DNA from: Paenibacillus ehimensis NBRC 15659
Lineage (GTDB): Bacteria; Bacillota; Bacilli; Paenibacillales; NBRC-103111
Direction: 5' to 3'
Assembly (NCBI RefSeq): GCF_004000785.1
Contig: NZ_BILX01000005.1
Coordinates: 62,001-126,000, forward strand
DNA length: 64,000 nucleotides
Position 1 is the first letter of the stretch; every line of letters starts with the position of its first letter. Position numbers and translations under genes: made by a program. Below, in pieces: positions 18,509 to 27,456 of the stretch. The notes under the pieces were generated by a model, which saw only the letters and a program-made list of their open reading frames with translations, did not search any database and was not told the DNA's origin.

Positions 18509-19402
18509 TCATTCCGAAGCTTTCTTTTCATGCATGGCCTCCCGGTATTTTCCGGGGGGCATGCCCATTGTCCGGGAAAATGATCTCGTGAAGTAATGAA
18601 TGCTGGAAAATCCCGATTTCTCGGCAATTTCGATCAAGGATAAATCGGTATGCTTCAATAAGTCGACGGCGCGGCGAATTTTTTCTTGCTGCACGAATCC
18701 GATATAGCTCATTCCGAGCTCCTGCCGAAACAACCGGGACAAATGGCGGCTGGAGAGATGAAGATAAGCGGCTACTTCCGCCAACGTCATCGAATGCGAA
18801 AGGTTGTCTTTCACGAATCGGATCGCCCGATTCAACGCGTAGGCGGCAGGTCTGTAACCGGAAGTGCCAAGACCCGATGACGGAGCTTCGGCTTGAAAGG
18901 CGGAACAAAAAGAAAATAACAGCGACAGGGCGGCGCTCTTCACATAATGCTCCGTTAGGGGGATCGGCCCCTGCAAATGCTTCAGAAGCGCGGTCCAGAT
19001 TAGTGCCGTGGGATTGGCGTATGCATCGTAGATCACAATACGATCGGCAGCTGCAAGCTGCCGAAAGTGCCGAACAATGGCAGGGTCCGTGTTCTCTTCG
19101 TCGACTTCGAAAGCGATGTACAGGAGAAACATCCCTTTCTCACTGCGAATCTGGTGGCGGATGCCGGGTCGCGATAAAAATAACGTTTCCTTGCGCAAGG
19201 GAAAGAGATCGTCACCGTCCATATACATTCCCTCTCCTTCCCGGACATAGCAGATTTCAAAAAAGGAATGCTGATGAACGGGGTTATCGAAATGAGCGGG
19301 ATCGATTCCCCAATAATGGATGGTGAAGGAGGCGGATAAGTCCTGAAGACGCGGGACGATTTCGTTTAAACAGGCTTGAATTTTATCCGGATGATCGAAC
19401 AT
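18509..19402 (-). CDS. AraC-family transcriptional regulator (cupin plus HTH)
   Basis: A 297-residue protein. The N-terminal cupin-like sensor domain has HQHSFFEICYV and the C-terminal double helix-turn-helix has LAEVAAYLHLSSRHLSRLFRQE and IAEKSGFSSIHYFTRSF. Such regulators usually sense sugars or other carbon sources. ATG at 19402 follows AAGGGAG at 9 nt and is preferred to the ATG at 19423. It is divergent from the PhyH dioxygenase gene, with a palindrome ATTTGATCAAAT in between (near 19457), which could be its operator. Confidence 0.9.
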   Translation of the reverse strand: MFDHPDKIQACLNEIVPRLQDLSASFTIHYWGIDPAHFDNPVHQHSFFEICYVREGEGMYMDGDDLFPLRKETLFLSRPGIRHQIRSEKGMFLLYIAFEVDEENTDPAIVRHFRQLAAADRIVIYDAYANPTALIWTALLKHLQGPIPLTEHYVKSAALSLLFSFCSAFQAEAPSSGLGTSGYRPAAYALNRAIRFVKDNLSHSMTLAEVAAYLHLSSRHLSRLFRQELGMSYIGFVQQEKIRRAVDLLKHTDLSLIEIAEKSGFSSIHYFTRSFSRTMGMPPGKYREAMHEKKASE

Positions 19403-19535
19403 AATCTGGCGCTCCCTTGGCATGGATGTCCGAAATGTGCAATGACTTGACTGATTTGATCAAATACAACCCGTCGGTTTCTCTCTACAATAACATCATG
19501 GATAGCGATCCATCAATTTGGGGGAGGCTGACAGG

Positions 19536-20300
19536 ATGATTACCCAGGAGCAGGTTGATTTTTATCGTGACAACGGCTATTTGCTGGTGAAAGGTGTATT
19601 CAACAGCGCGGAAGTAGAAGAGATGCGAAGCGCAACGGATGCGATTATCGACCGCGCGGCCCAATCGAAGTTCGATCGAAGCGATACGTGGCAGGGGGAT
19701 TATTTGCCCCCGGAGCAGTTGAAGAAGCTCGTATTAAAGGGCTTCCACGATGTACATTATCATGATGCGGCATTTACCCGGGCGCTGTGCCATCCTAACA
19801 TGGCTGCCGTCTTATCCCGATTGATTGGCCCGAATGTGCAAGTTCACCATTCCAAGATGCTGGTCAAGCCGCCGGAAAAAGGCGCGGCATTCCCGATGCA
19901 CCAGGATTATCCGTATTTCCCGCATGCGAAGCATTCGATGATCGCGGCAAGTATCCACCTGGACGATTCCGATATGGAAAACGGCTGTCTGTGCGTCATT
20001 CCCGGAACGCACAAAAACGGCCCGATGCCGCACGTAGGAGCCCACTATCTGGATCATCAAGAGTACCCGATCTCGTCGGGTACGCCTTGCCCGGCAAGTG
20101 CGGGGGATGTTCTGTTCTTCAATTACCTGACGATTCACGGTTCGGGTATCAATCGAAGCTTACGGCCGAGAAGAAACATACTGGTCCAATACCGCGATCC
20201 CGAGGATTTGCCGACGGAAGAAGTTCACGTGAACTGGGGGCAGGGGCTTATGGTTTGCGGCCATAATCCGATATTCAAGGAATATAAAGGGGCCCATTAG
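19536..20300 (+). CDS. Phytanoyl-CoA dioxygenase family (PhyH) Fe(II)/2-oxoglutarate oxygenase
   Basis: A 254-residue PhyH-type oxygenase. The iron-binding H-x-D is in FPMHQDYPYF, the distal His is in TIHGSGINRS, and the 2-oxoglutarate-binding Arg follows in that segment. The family hydroxylates diverse substrates in bacteria (including ectoine-like compounds and siderophore or sugar intermediates), so the substrate is unassigned. ATG at 19536 follows GGGGGAGG; an in-frame TTG at 19518 overlaps that site. It is divergent from the AraC regulator and ends at its own terminator. Confidence 0.88.
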   Translation: MITQEQVDFYRDNGYLLVKGVFNSAEVEEMRSATDAIIDRAAQSKFDRSDTWQGDYLPPEQLKKLVLKGFHDVHYHDAAFTRALCHPNMAAVLSRLIGPNVQVHHSKMLVKPPEKGAAFPMHQDYPYFPHAKHSMIAASIHLDDSDMENGCLCVIPGTHKNGPMPHVGAHYLDHQEYPISSGTPCPASAGDVLFFNYLTIHGSGINRSLRPRRNILVQYRDPEDLPTEEVHVNWGQGLMVCGHNPIFKEYKGAH

Positions 20301-20322
20301 GCTGTCCGCTAACCGCAAAGCA

Positions 20323-20353
20323 AAGGGGCTGTCCCCTCTGGACATCCCCTTTT
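20323..20353 (+). terminator. Terminator after the PhyH gene
   Basis: Stem AAGGGGCTGTCC paired with GGACATCCCCTT, followed by TTTT and C-rich sequence. Confidence 0.65.
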
Positions 20354-20375
20354 CCCCACCCCTTCATAGCTAAAG

Positions 20376-20720
20376 TTACAAGGAAGCGGAAGCTTGACTT
20401 AACAGCGACGCCAGTTGATCGTAATCCACCGCTTGGCCGCTGCGCAGCTTGATCGTTTTTCTCTCAGGAGGGCCGTCGAACGGACCTTCGGGGAATTCAA
20501 TTCCGCCGGGGTTAAAAATCGTAAAGCTGACCGCATCCTTCGACGTCGAGATCACCGCAGCGTACTTGCCGTTTTTCAAAAAGTGAGGCTTCTTGTATTG
20601 GATACGCTCTTGAACGTCCGGTATCGTTTGATGGACCATTTCGCGAAGACGTGCGGAAATTTCCGCCTGCCACGGTTCCTTGATTGCGTTTATAAATTCG
20701 ATAACTTCCTGACTCATCAT
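20376..20720 (-). CDS. DUF1801 (YdhG-like) protein
   Basis: A 114-residue protein of the DUF1801/YdhG fold, recognised from IPDVQERIQYKKPHFLKNG and the strand VISTSKDAVSFTIFNPG. No biochemical role is established for most members; some are annotated as iron chaperone-like. AAAGGAGG lies 5 nt before the ATG at 20720 and 8 nt before a second ATG at 20717. It lies 11 bp after the VOC-protein gene and is co-transcribed with it, probably from the ECF-type promoter at 21205-21233. Confidence 0.85.
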   Translation of the reverse strand: MMSQEVIEFINAIKEPWQAEISARLREMVHQTIPDVQERIQYKKPHFLKNGKYAAVISTSKDAVSFTIFNPGGIEFPEGPFDGPPERKTIKLRSGQAVDYDQLASLLSQASASL

Positions 20721-20731
20721 ATGTTCCTCCT

Positions 20732-21133
20732 TTATTTTCCCTGCTTCACAATCTGCCAAGTGATCCCGAACTTGTCGACGACCTCGCCGTAATATGCGCC
20801 CCAAGGCTGCATAACGAACGGATATTTGTCCGTTCCGCCCTTTCCTAAATTGGCATAGGCTTCCCGTGCTTCGGCTTCGTCATCGAACGATAGCGCGAAC
20901 GCGATTCCGCCGCCCGTGCTTACCGGTCCGAAGGAGTCGGACAAGAACAAGTCATTCCCTCCGGCCACCGTCATCGCCATGTACATCACTTTATCTTTAT
21001 TTTCCTCCGGCGTGCCGGGGATTTCGCCGAAAGTGATCGTGGATTGGATTTCTCCGCCAAGAGCATGCGAATAAAATTCGGCTTGCGATCTGGCATCCTG
21101 CGAAGAAATGAATGGGGTTAGGTTGGCTTTCAT
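20732..21133 (-). CDS. VOC-family (PhnB-like) protein
   Basis: A 133-residue PhnB/glyoxalase-fold protein (LTPFISSQDARSQAEFYSHA at the start, AYYGEVVDKFGITWQI at the end). PhnB-like proteins lack a settled function. ATG at 21133 follows GGAAGGAAG. It heads a two-gene unit with the DUF1801 gene. An ECF-type promoter identical in core to that of the sigma factor operon lies about 70 bp upstream, so it is a likely target of that sigma factor. VOC and DUF1801 proteins are recurrent neighbours of ECF42 sigma genes. Confidence 0.88.
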   Translation of the reverse strand: MKANLTPFISSQDARSQAEFYSHALGGEIQSTITFGEIPGTPEENKDKVMYMAMTVAGGNDLFLSDSFGPVSTGGGIAFALSFDDEAEAREAYANLGKGGTDKYPFVMQPWGAYYGEVVDKFGITWQIVKQGK

Positions 21134-21204
21134 AAACAACTTCCTTCCAGTTATTGGTTACACCGGGATTCAAAATGGCATGTTGAAAACCGGCCTTTAT
21201 TCAT

Positions 21205-21233
21205 ACGACGATCGGAAATCGACGAAATCGACA
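21205..21233 (-). promoter_or_regulatory. ECF42-type promoter upstream of the VOC gene
   Basis: Minus strand: TGTCGA (21233-21228), exactly 17 bp, CGTCGT (21210-21205). Both hexamers and the spacer length match the promoter at 23039-23067. Confidence 0.7.
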
Positions 21234-21271
21234 TGGTCGTAAAATATTTTTTAAACGTAGGGCGCATCTCT

Positions 21272-22546
21272 CTATATATGGCCTTCCTCCGGGCCCGAGA
21301 CGCACTCGGAGGCGCGCCCCAGAAGCAATGCCCGCTCTTGTGCGTTATTGGTCAGCGATGCGGCACGCTTGAACTCCTCGCAGGCTTCCTTGAACCGGCC
21401 CAGCTTGAACAAGAAATCGCCGCGAACGCTCGGCAGAAGGTGGTAGCCTTTCAACGACGGTTCCGAGGCCAGCGCATCGACGATCTCCAGGCCCACCTCC
21501 GGGCCAAACGCCATTGCGAGCGATACGGCGCGGTTCAGCTCGACGACAGGGGACGGCGCTACCTGCGACAGCGCTTCATACAGCGCTGCGATACGCACCC
21601 AGTCGGTCTCCTCCGGCGTGCGGGCCCGCGCATGACACGCCGCAATCGAGGCTTGCAGCGCGTACGGGCCAAGCATCCCGCCGATCCGTTCGGCGCGCTG
21701 CAAGGCGGCAAGACCGCGGCGGATCAGGAGATGATCCCACAGCGCCCGGTTTTGATCCATGAGGAGGATCGGCTCTCCCGTCGGGCTCACCCGCGTCTTC
21801 AGCCGCGAAGACTGAATTTCCATAAGCGCGACCAGCCCGTGAGCCTCCGATTCCGCGGGGACGATCTCCGCGAGAATGCGTCCGAGACGCAGCGCCTCCT
21901 CGCAGAGCACCGGGCGGATCCAATTCTCCCCGGAAGTGGCGGAATAGCCCTCGTTGAACATGAGATAAAGGACCTCGTACACCGACTGGAGACGGGCCTT
22001 AAGCTCGGTTCTCTCAGGCACCTCGAAGGGCACGCGCGCGGCTGCGAGGGTTCGCTTGGCCCGGACGATCCGCTGGGCGACGGTTGCCTCCGGAACGAAG
22101 AACGCGCGCGCGATTTCCTCGGTGGTCAGCCCTCCCAGCAGCCGCAGCGTAAGCGCCACGCGCGCCTCGGACGAAAGCACCGGATGGCAGGTCGTGAAGA
22201 TCAAGCGCAACAGATCGTCGCTGACATCGCCGTCCATAACCGCATCGAAGTCATCTTCGTGCTGGGACTCCAGCTCGCGGCCAAGCTGCTCGTATTTGCG
22301 TCCGAGCAATTGCGTCCTGCGCAGCAAATCCAACGCCCGGCGCTTCGCGGTCGTCATAAGCCAAGCGCCCGGGTTGTCCGGTATTCCCGTCTCCGGCCAC
22401 TTTTCAAGCGCAACGACAAGCGCATCCTGCGCGAGATCCTCAGCCACCCCGACATCCCGCACGATTCGTGCGAGGCCCGCGATGATTTTGGCCGATTCGA
22501 TTCTCCAAATAGCATCGATCGTACGATGGATCGAGGACGGCTTCAC
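21272..22546 (-). CDS. ECF42-type RNA polymerase sigma factor with C-terminal TPR-like extension
   Basis: A 424-residue ECF sigma factor. Sigma region 2 (VGVAEDLAQDALVVALEKWP, then NPGAWLMTTAKRRALDLLRR) and region 4 (LTLRLLGGLTTEEIARAFFV) occupy about the first 185 residues. The remaining 230 are the helical DUF6596/TPR-like extension (LMFNEGYSATSGENW, LLMDQNRALWDHLLI) that defines the ECF42 group. This group has no anti-sigma factor and is paired with DGPF proteins, exactly as here: the DGPF gene overlaps its start by 4 bp. It probably transcribes its own operon and the VOC/DUF1801 pair from matched promoters. Confidence 0.92.
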   Translation of the reverse strand: MKPSSIHRTIDAIWRIESAKIIAGLARIVRDVGVAEDLAQDALVVALEKWPETGIPDNPGAWLMTTAKRRALDLLRRTQLLGRKYEQLGRELESQHEDDFDAVMDGDVSDDLLRLIFTTCHPVLSSEARVALTLRLLGGLTTEEIARAFFVPEATVAQRIVRAKRTLAAARVPFEVPERTELKARLQSVYEVLYLMFNEGYSATSGENWIRPVLCEEALRLGRILAEIVPAESEAHGLVALMEIQSSRLKTRVSPTGEPILLMDQNRALWDHLLIRRGLAALQRAERIGGMLGPYALQASIAACHARARTPEETDWVRIAALYEALSQVAPSPVVELNRAVSLAMAFGPEVGLEIVDALASEPSLKGYHLLPSVRGDFLFKLGRFKEACEEFKRAASLTNNAQERALLLGRASECVSGPEEGHI

Positions 22547-22974
22547 GATTTCTCCGGCTTCCCTTGCTCCCGGATCATGGCATGCAAAGCCAGGTTATCC
22601 GGGTCCTGCGTCAACTCCGTCGTCTCGATCACCTGGCGCAGCTCAATGACCCCTTCGCCCTTGCCGTGCGGGTCCGGCATACGCATCGCCCACTCTATCG
22701 CCTCTTCCCTCGATTTCACCTCGATGAGCGTGAATCCGGCGATCAGCTCCTTCGACTCGGTGAACGGGCCGTCGACGATCTTCGGCTTGCCGCCGGGCTC
22801 CGGGTACGAAATGCGAATCCCGTTCGAGCTGGCGTGAAGTCCTTCGGCGGCTAGCAGCACGCCGGCCTTCACCAATTCCTCGTTATACTTCATCATGGCG
22901 TCAACAAGCTCCTGGCTCGGCATGACACCCGCCTCGGAGTCTTTCGTTGCCTTTACAATCATCATGAATCTCAT
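22543..22974 (-). CDS. DGPF-domain (YCII-related) protein
   Basis: A 143-residue YCII-like protein with the name-giving motif in VDGPFTESKELIAGF. It belongs to the proteins genetically linked to ECF42 sigma factors; they are thought to act in the signalling route, but the mechanism is unknown. ATG at 22974 follows AAAGGAGG. Its stop overlaps the sigma factor start (ATGA), giving translational coupling. The ECF-type promoter at 23039-23067 lies just upstream. Confidence 0.92.
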   Translation of the reverse strand: MRFMMIVKATKDSEAGVMPSQELVDAMMKYNEELVKAGVLLAAEGLHASSNGIRISYPEPGGKPKIVDGPFTESKELIAGFTLIEVKSREEAIEWAMRMPDPHGKGEGVIELRQVIETTELTQDPDNLALHAMIREQGKPEKS

Positions 22975-23038
22975 GGGGATTCCTCCTTTTTTTGTCTCGG
23001 AGACCAGGTTAGGCGCTCCGAATTCGGCCTCTACTTAC

Positions 23039-23067
23039 ACGACGAACGAATCTCTGCCAAATCGACA
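23039..23067 (-). promoter_or_regulatory. ECF42-type autoregulatory promoter
   Basis: Minus strand: TGTCGA (23067-23062), 17-bp spacer, CGTCGT (23044-23039), upstream of the DGPF-sigma operon. TGTCGA is the reported -35 element of ECF42 targets. The rest of the 345-bp gap to 23319 is AT-rich and carries the chitinase leader; I see no other gene there. Confidence 0.7.
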
Positions 23068-23319
23068 CATCCCAAAAAAATTTTTCAAAGAAGGCCAACT
23101 ATGCGTGAATCCATGAACTCTCTATTCAAGATTTACTAAAGCAAACTACATGTTGATTCTATCAAATCGTCGCTTGAAGTGTGAAGGGTGATCGTGCTTG
23201 TCAACGAAGCCAGACGCTTAAGGGAATCTTTATGATAAATAGTAAATTATATATATAATAGATTTTGGATTTACTATACTGGAAAGTGAAATTAATCCAA
23301 TCGCAATAGGAGGTTAATT

Positions 23320-24961
23320 ATGGACCCTAAGCTCACCCGCAAGAAGGCAGTACGAGTAAGCGTCGCCGCTCTGTCCGCCCTGTTGGCGCTCGCACCTCTG
23401 GAACCGGTTACAACTATCGCTTCCGCCAATGCCAGGCAGCAAGCCGCCTTAGCCGCCTCGCCTTGGGTCGTCACCCAAGTGTACGTGTCCGGCAATGAGG
23501 TCAGCTACAACGGCAATATATACCGGGCCAAATGGTGGACGCAGGGCGACACGCCGGGCACGGGCGACCCGTCAAGCTCGCCGTGGCAGCTGGTTGGGCC
23601 GGACATAGGCGGCAGCGACGATGCTACCCCGCCGACGGCGCCGACGAATCTTGCATCGACGGGGCAGACCGCGGACACGATCACGCTGACTTGGACTGCG
23701 GCTACGGACACATCGCTGTAGCCGGCTACGATATTTACCGCAACGGGACGAAGGTCGGCTCCTCAACCAACGCCTCCACATTGACCTACACCGACACAGG
23801 CTTGCAGCAGGATACCGAATATACGTATTCCGTTGCAGCGAGGGATGGCGCCAACAACACGACGGCAAGCGCAAGCCTCAAAGTAAAGACGTCGCTGGGC
23901 GATTTGAACGTCGGCCAAAGCCGCGTTCTGACCGATTCGCAGATTGCGTCGATCTGGGGCGGCATCGATCCGCAGTATTCGCCGGCCAATGCCGTTGCCG
24001 CCGTGCAGAGCGCGCTGCCGCAGGCCGAGTACGAGGCGCTGTTCCCGATCCGCATCGATTCGCCGGAGTGGCATACCTTCGCCGCTTCCAAGCCGTATTA
24101 CAAGCCGGGGCAAGGAGACTATTATTCGTACAGCAACCTGATTGCCGCCGTATCCGAGGTGGCGAATATCAAGTACAAGCTCGAATACCGGCAGGGAGCG
24201 GCATGGAACCACCGTATATTCCGCTTGGACAAGGCGGCGAAGACAGAAACACTCATCTACCAAAATGCCGATTTCAACGCTTCGTGGAACTTGACGGTTC
24301 CGATCGTCTCCAAAACCGTTGATTTCGGTTCGTTTCTTAAAGAAGGCTCTGCCGTGAACCGCAAGCGCGAGCTGGCGGCCTTCCTTGCCAATATTGCGCA
24401 TGAAACGGGCGGAGGCTGGGCGATGGCTCCCGGCGGCGAGCTTCGTTGGGGCCTGTTCTGGAACGAGGAAGTGGCGTACATCAACAGCACCAACATCGGT
24501 TATGTGCAGACCCATGCCAATTATCCGCCGGTTGCGGGCAAATCGTATCATGGACGAGGGCCGATCCACTGAGCTGGAACTATAACTACGGCTTGTTCAG
24601 CGGCATTATCTACGGCAATAAAAACACGCTGCTCCAGCAGCCGGAGCTCATCACGAGCGACGGGAAATTGGGCTTTATGACCGCGATCCTGTTCTGGATG
24701 ACACCGCAGCCGCCGAAACCGTCGGCCCACGATGTCATGGTCGGCAATTGCACGCCTTCGGCGGAGGAAACGGCCAAAGGGCTGACCCCGCCGGGCTTCG
24801 GGATTACGATCATGATCATCAACGGCAGCCTGGAGGGCAATAAAGACGAAACGGATCATCGAATCGGCCGCCGGGTCGGTCATTATCGCGACATTACGAC
24901 CAAAATGGGCGTCGATATTACCGGCGAGAAACTGAACACGCTCGGCATGAGTCCGTTCTAG
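23320..24961 (+). pseudogene. Secreted GH19-type chitinase broken by two frameshifts
   Basis: Read across two shifts this is a roughly 547-residue secreted chitinase. It has a signal peptide (KKAVRVSVAALSALLALAP), a chitin-binding CBM5/12 domain (WVVTQVYVSGNEVSYNGN, YRAKWWTQGD), a fibronectin type III domain (PPTAPTNLASTGQTADTITL) and a catalytic region with FLANIAHETGGGWAMAPGG, where the Glu matches the GH19 acid. The first single-base loss is near 23716, where the frame hits TAG just before VAGYDIYRNG. The second is near 24571, where GRGPIH-stop should read GRGPIQLSW. ATAGGAGG precedes the ATG. Both lesions are one-base deletions relative to the intact frame, so sequencing error is possible. 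Confidence 0.85.
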
Positions 24962-25013
24962 CACGGACTCCCCTGCACAAGAGGCTGGCCTATCTCCGGG
25001 TGTACTATTAAAA

Positions 25014-25336
25014 GAGCCGTCGCTAATGCGACGGCTCAGGCTGTTGATAAAGTGGTTTTGACAAGAATAGAGAAACATACGGAGGTGGGGTATCTACTGG
25101 AGAAGCGATAGCGGCCGCCTTTGTCTTCGGGAAATGTCCGCTATTAAGCGGCTTCCAATCAAATTTCCCGAGGACCCGGGGTCCCCGCAAAGTACTCGGA
25201 CTAAGCTTCCCTGATTCAACTTCACTTTGCGGGGTGAAGTAGCGGTCGGAAGTAGATACCCCACCCCTTCGTTACCTCTATAATCCCGTCTGACCACTTT
25301 CTCAACAAGCTCAGAGCCGTCGCTATTGCGACGGCT
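25014..25336. repeat. 323-bp composite inverted-repeat element
   Basis: The gap after the chitinase contains nested inverted repeats. Outer 9-10-bp hairpins AGCCGTCGC/GCGACGGCT lie at 25014-25037 and 25315-25336. Imperfect arms run inward, sharing GTTGA, AAAGTGG and ATAGAG. Then come GGGGTATCTACT (25087) with AGTAGATACCCC (25251), CCCCGCAAAGT (25183) with ACTTTGCGGGG (25224), TCGGGAAAT (25127) with ATTTCCCGA (25163), and GGACCC-G-GGGTCC (25172-25184). There is no coding frame. The outer hairpins have short T-runs facing outward, so they may act as terminators for both neighbours. It looks like a mobile, MITE-like or REP-like unit. Confidence 0.75.
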
Positions 25337-25362
25337 TCCGCTCTTTTGTATATCCCGATCCA

Positions 25363-27156
25363 TTATACGATGCTCTCCACCCGTGCCAGTTCAACCGCTT
25401 CTTCACGGTTGCTGACACCAAGCTTCGAGTAGAGAGTCGAGCAATAGTTGCGCACCGTCCCCTCCGATAAAAACAGCTTGGCGGCGATGGACTTGTAGCG
25501 CAGTCCGCTTGATAGATGCTGTAAAATCTCCATCTCCCGTTTGGTCAGCCCGTGCGGATAGCTTTCTTGCTGCGGGCTGTACTTCTCCAACTGCTCACGT
25601 TGACGCTTCATCTCTTCGAATACTCGTGTGGCGATCGACCGATCGATCCACGTTCCTCCGCTATAGATGAGCTTTAAGGCTTCCGTCATCTCCCGCGGAT
25701 GAATCGACTTCAGCATATAGCCTTCCGCCCCGTGCTCCAGTGCGGTTGCTGCCTGTATGGAATCCTCAAATGTCGTCATGAGCACAACCTTCATGTCAGG
25801 CCAGCGTTGTTTCATCTCAAGCAAGGCTTCAAGACCGTTCATCCCCTGCATCCGAATATCCATGAGCACGATATCCGGCCGGGATCGCTCGCAATGTTCC
25901 AATGCCTCGTGCCCATCCCCGGCCGTACCGACGACGATAAAGTCAGCATGCTGCCCTAAAATATGCTGCAAGCTGTCGGCAATGATCGCTTGATCGTCAA
26001 CAATCAGCAGGCGGATATTGCCATGCAGAGGCTCTGCCTGTAAAGGAATAGTACATATGACGACGGTTCCTTGCCCTAACTGGGAATGCACGGACAGCGT
26101 GCCGTGAAGTTGCTCAAGCCGCTCCTTTATCCCATTTAGACCGAATCCGAACCGGATGGATTCCGTGCCGATGCCGTTGTCTTCGATTTGTAACCGGAGC
26201 TGCTGATTATCGAAATACAGCTGAACGGATACCGCGCTCGCTTGACCGTGGCGAACCGCGTTGGTGAGAGATTCTTGCAGGGAGCGATATAAACAAAAGT
26301 TCATTTTCTGCATCACGAGAGCCTCGTTGCCGATCACACGGAAGTTGACCGTTACCCCTGTAGACTTCATAAACTCTTTGGTTAATTGCAGCAGTGATTC
26401 ACTTAACGAATAACTCAACGAACCTTGAGAGAGCTGGTGTAGATCATTTCGGATATCATTTAGACTGCGCTGTGCGATGCCGATAAGGGAATCGATCCGT
26501 TCGATCTGTCCAGCGGGTACGGATGAGCGGAGTGATTCAACGCCGACGATCAGCGAGGTCAGCGCATGGCCAATCGTGTCATGCAGCTCGTGTGACAGCC
26601 GATTGCGCTCCTCCATCAGCGTAAGCTCCTCGATTTGTGTAATGTGCCGCTCCAGCAATTGCTTCTGCTCTTGAATGATTTGGGCCTGCTTATGGGACTG
26701 AATTAATATACTAAACGCGAAGCCGATGGCGAAACCAAAGCTGCAGCTAAACATCGACTCGTATGGGGGACGATCGGCGAACCAGCCGTTCAAAGCCGGA
26801 AAAACGACGCCGCAAGGGATACCCGTCCACACGTACGTTCGCCGACTGCTGGCCAAGCCGATCATCATCGCGAACAAAACGAAAGACCACAACAAGTTGG
26901 GCGCTGCATACGCTAAATAAAGATGGAAGAAGCCGGCCGCCAGAACTTCGACTGCCAAATACCAGCTTCTTTTCCGATAGTGAACGATTAGCGGAATGAC
27001 ATAAACCAAGAGAGCAAACATCAATACAATCCATAGCGGTACAATGATCAGTGACGGATTGACGAAGTCAGAGATGACGATAATGGCCAGCCAAAACGTC
27101 CGTATAGCAAAAACCACCCAATCATACCAAAACCATTTCCTTAGTATGGATAACAC
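25363..27156 (-). CDS. Fused DesK-type histidine kinase and NarL-type response regulator
   Basis: A single 597-residue protein holding both halves of a two-component system. Residues about 1-155 contain five or six membrane segments. A HisKA_3 dimerisation segment follows, with the phospho-acceptor His in SHELHDTIGHAL, and then a HATPase (DNGIG, FGLNGIKERLEQLHG). After a short linker a receiver domain begins (LLIVDDQAII, with the Asp in PDIVLMDIRM) and the protein ends in a LuxR-type helix-turn-helix (LTKREMEILQHLSSGL). GTG at 27156 is the start, with AGGTG upstream. These are normally separate genes. The divergent beta-lactamase-fold gene is the likely target. Confidence 0.88.
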   Translation of the reverse strand: MLSILRKWFWYDWVVFAIRTFWLAIIVISDFVNPSLIIVPLWIVLMFALLVYVIPLIVHYRKRSWYLAVEVLAAGFFHLYLAYAAPNLLWSFVLFAMMIGLASSRRTYVWTGIPCGVVFPALNGWFADRPPYESMFSCSFGFAIGFAFSILIQSHKQAQIIQEQKQLLERHITQIEELTLMEERNRLSHELHDTIGHALTSLIVGVESLRSSVPAGQIERIDSLIGIAQRSLNDIRNDLHQLSQGSLSYSLSESLLQLTKEFMKSTGVTVNFRVIGNEALVMQKMNFCLYRSLQESLTNAVRHGQASAVSVQLYFDNQQLRLQIEDNGIGTESIRFGFGLNGIKERLEQLHGTLSVHSQLGQGTVVICTIPLQAEPLHGNIRLLIVDDQAIIADSLQHILGQHADFIVVGTAGDGHEALEHCERSRPDIVLMDIRMQGMNGLEALLEMKQRWPDMKVVLMTTFEDSIQAATALEHGAEGYMLKSIHPREMTEALKLIYSGGTWIDRSIATRVFEEMKRQREQLEKYSPQQESYPHGLTKREMEILQHLSSGLRYKSIAAKLFLSEGTVRNYCSTLYSKLGVSNREEAVELARVESIV

Positions 27157-27302
27157 GGATCATGTACACCTGCTTGCTTTTTTATTAAGTAAGAATAATT
27201 CTGGATAATTCAGACCTATCATGCACCATATCTTCCCGATTCGTCAAGCGACAGAGGGGAGGGAATGTTTAGAATTTGGCCGTAGCAAACACGTCACATG
27301 AG

Positions 27303-27340
27303 ATAGTTGACAGTTTGTCATACGGTAAATGTGACAGGCC
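27303..27340. promoter_or_regulatory. Cluster of TGACA/TGTCA half-sites upstream of the beta-lactamase-fold gene
   Basis: Within the 300-bp divergent gap, TTGACA (27307), TGTCA (27316) and TGACA (27332) lie close together as inverted and direct repeats. TTGACA could be a -35 box; the repeats could bind the adjacent NarL-type regulator. Nothing else is recognisable in 27157-27456. Confidence 0.3.
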
Positions 27341-27456
27341 AAGTGCGACGTCATTTAGAAGCTTGGCGGTTTCGTCACTGTCCCATTTAACAACCTCGGA
27401 GATAAGGTTAGGGGGTGAAGCAACACAACATTCCAAAATAATAGGAGCGATACGTT

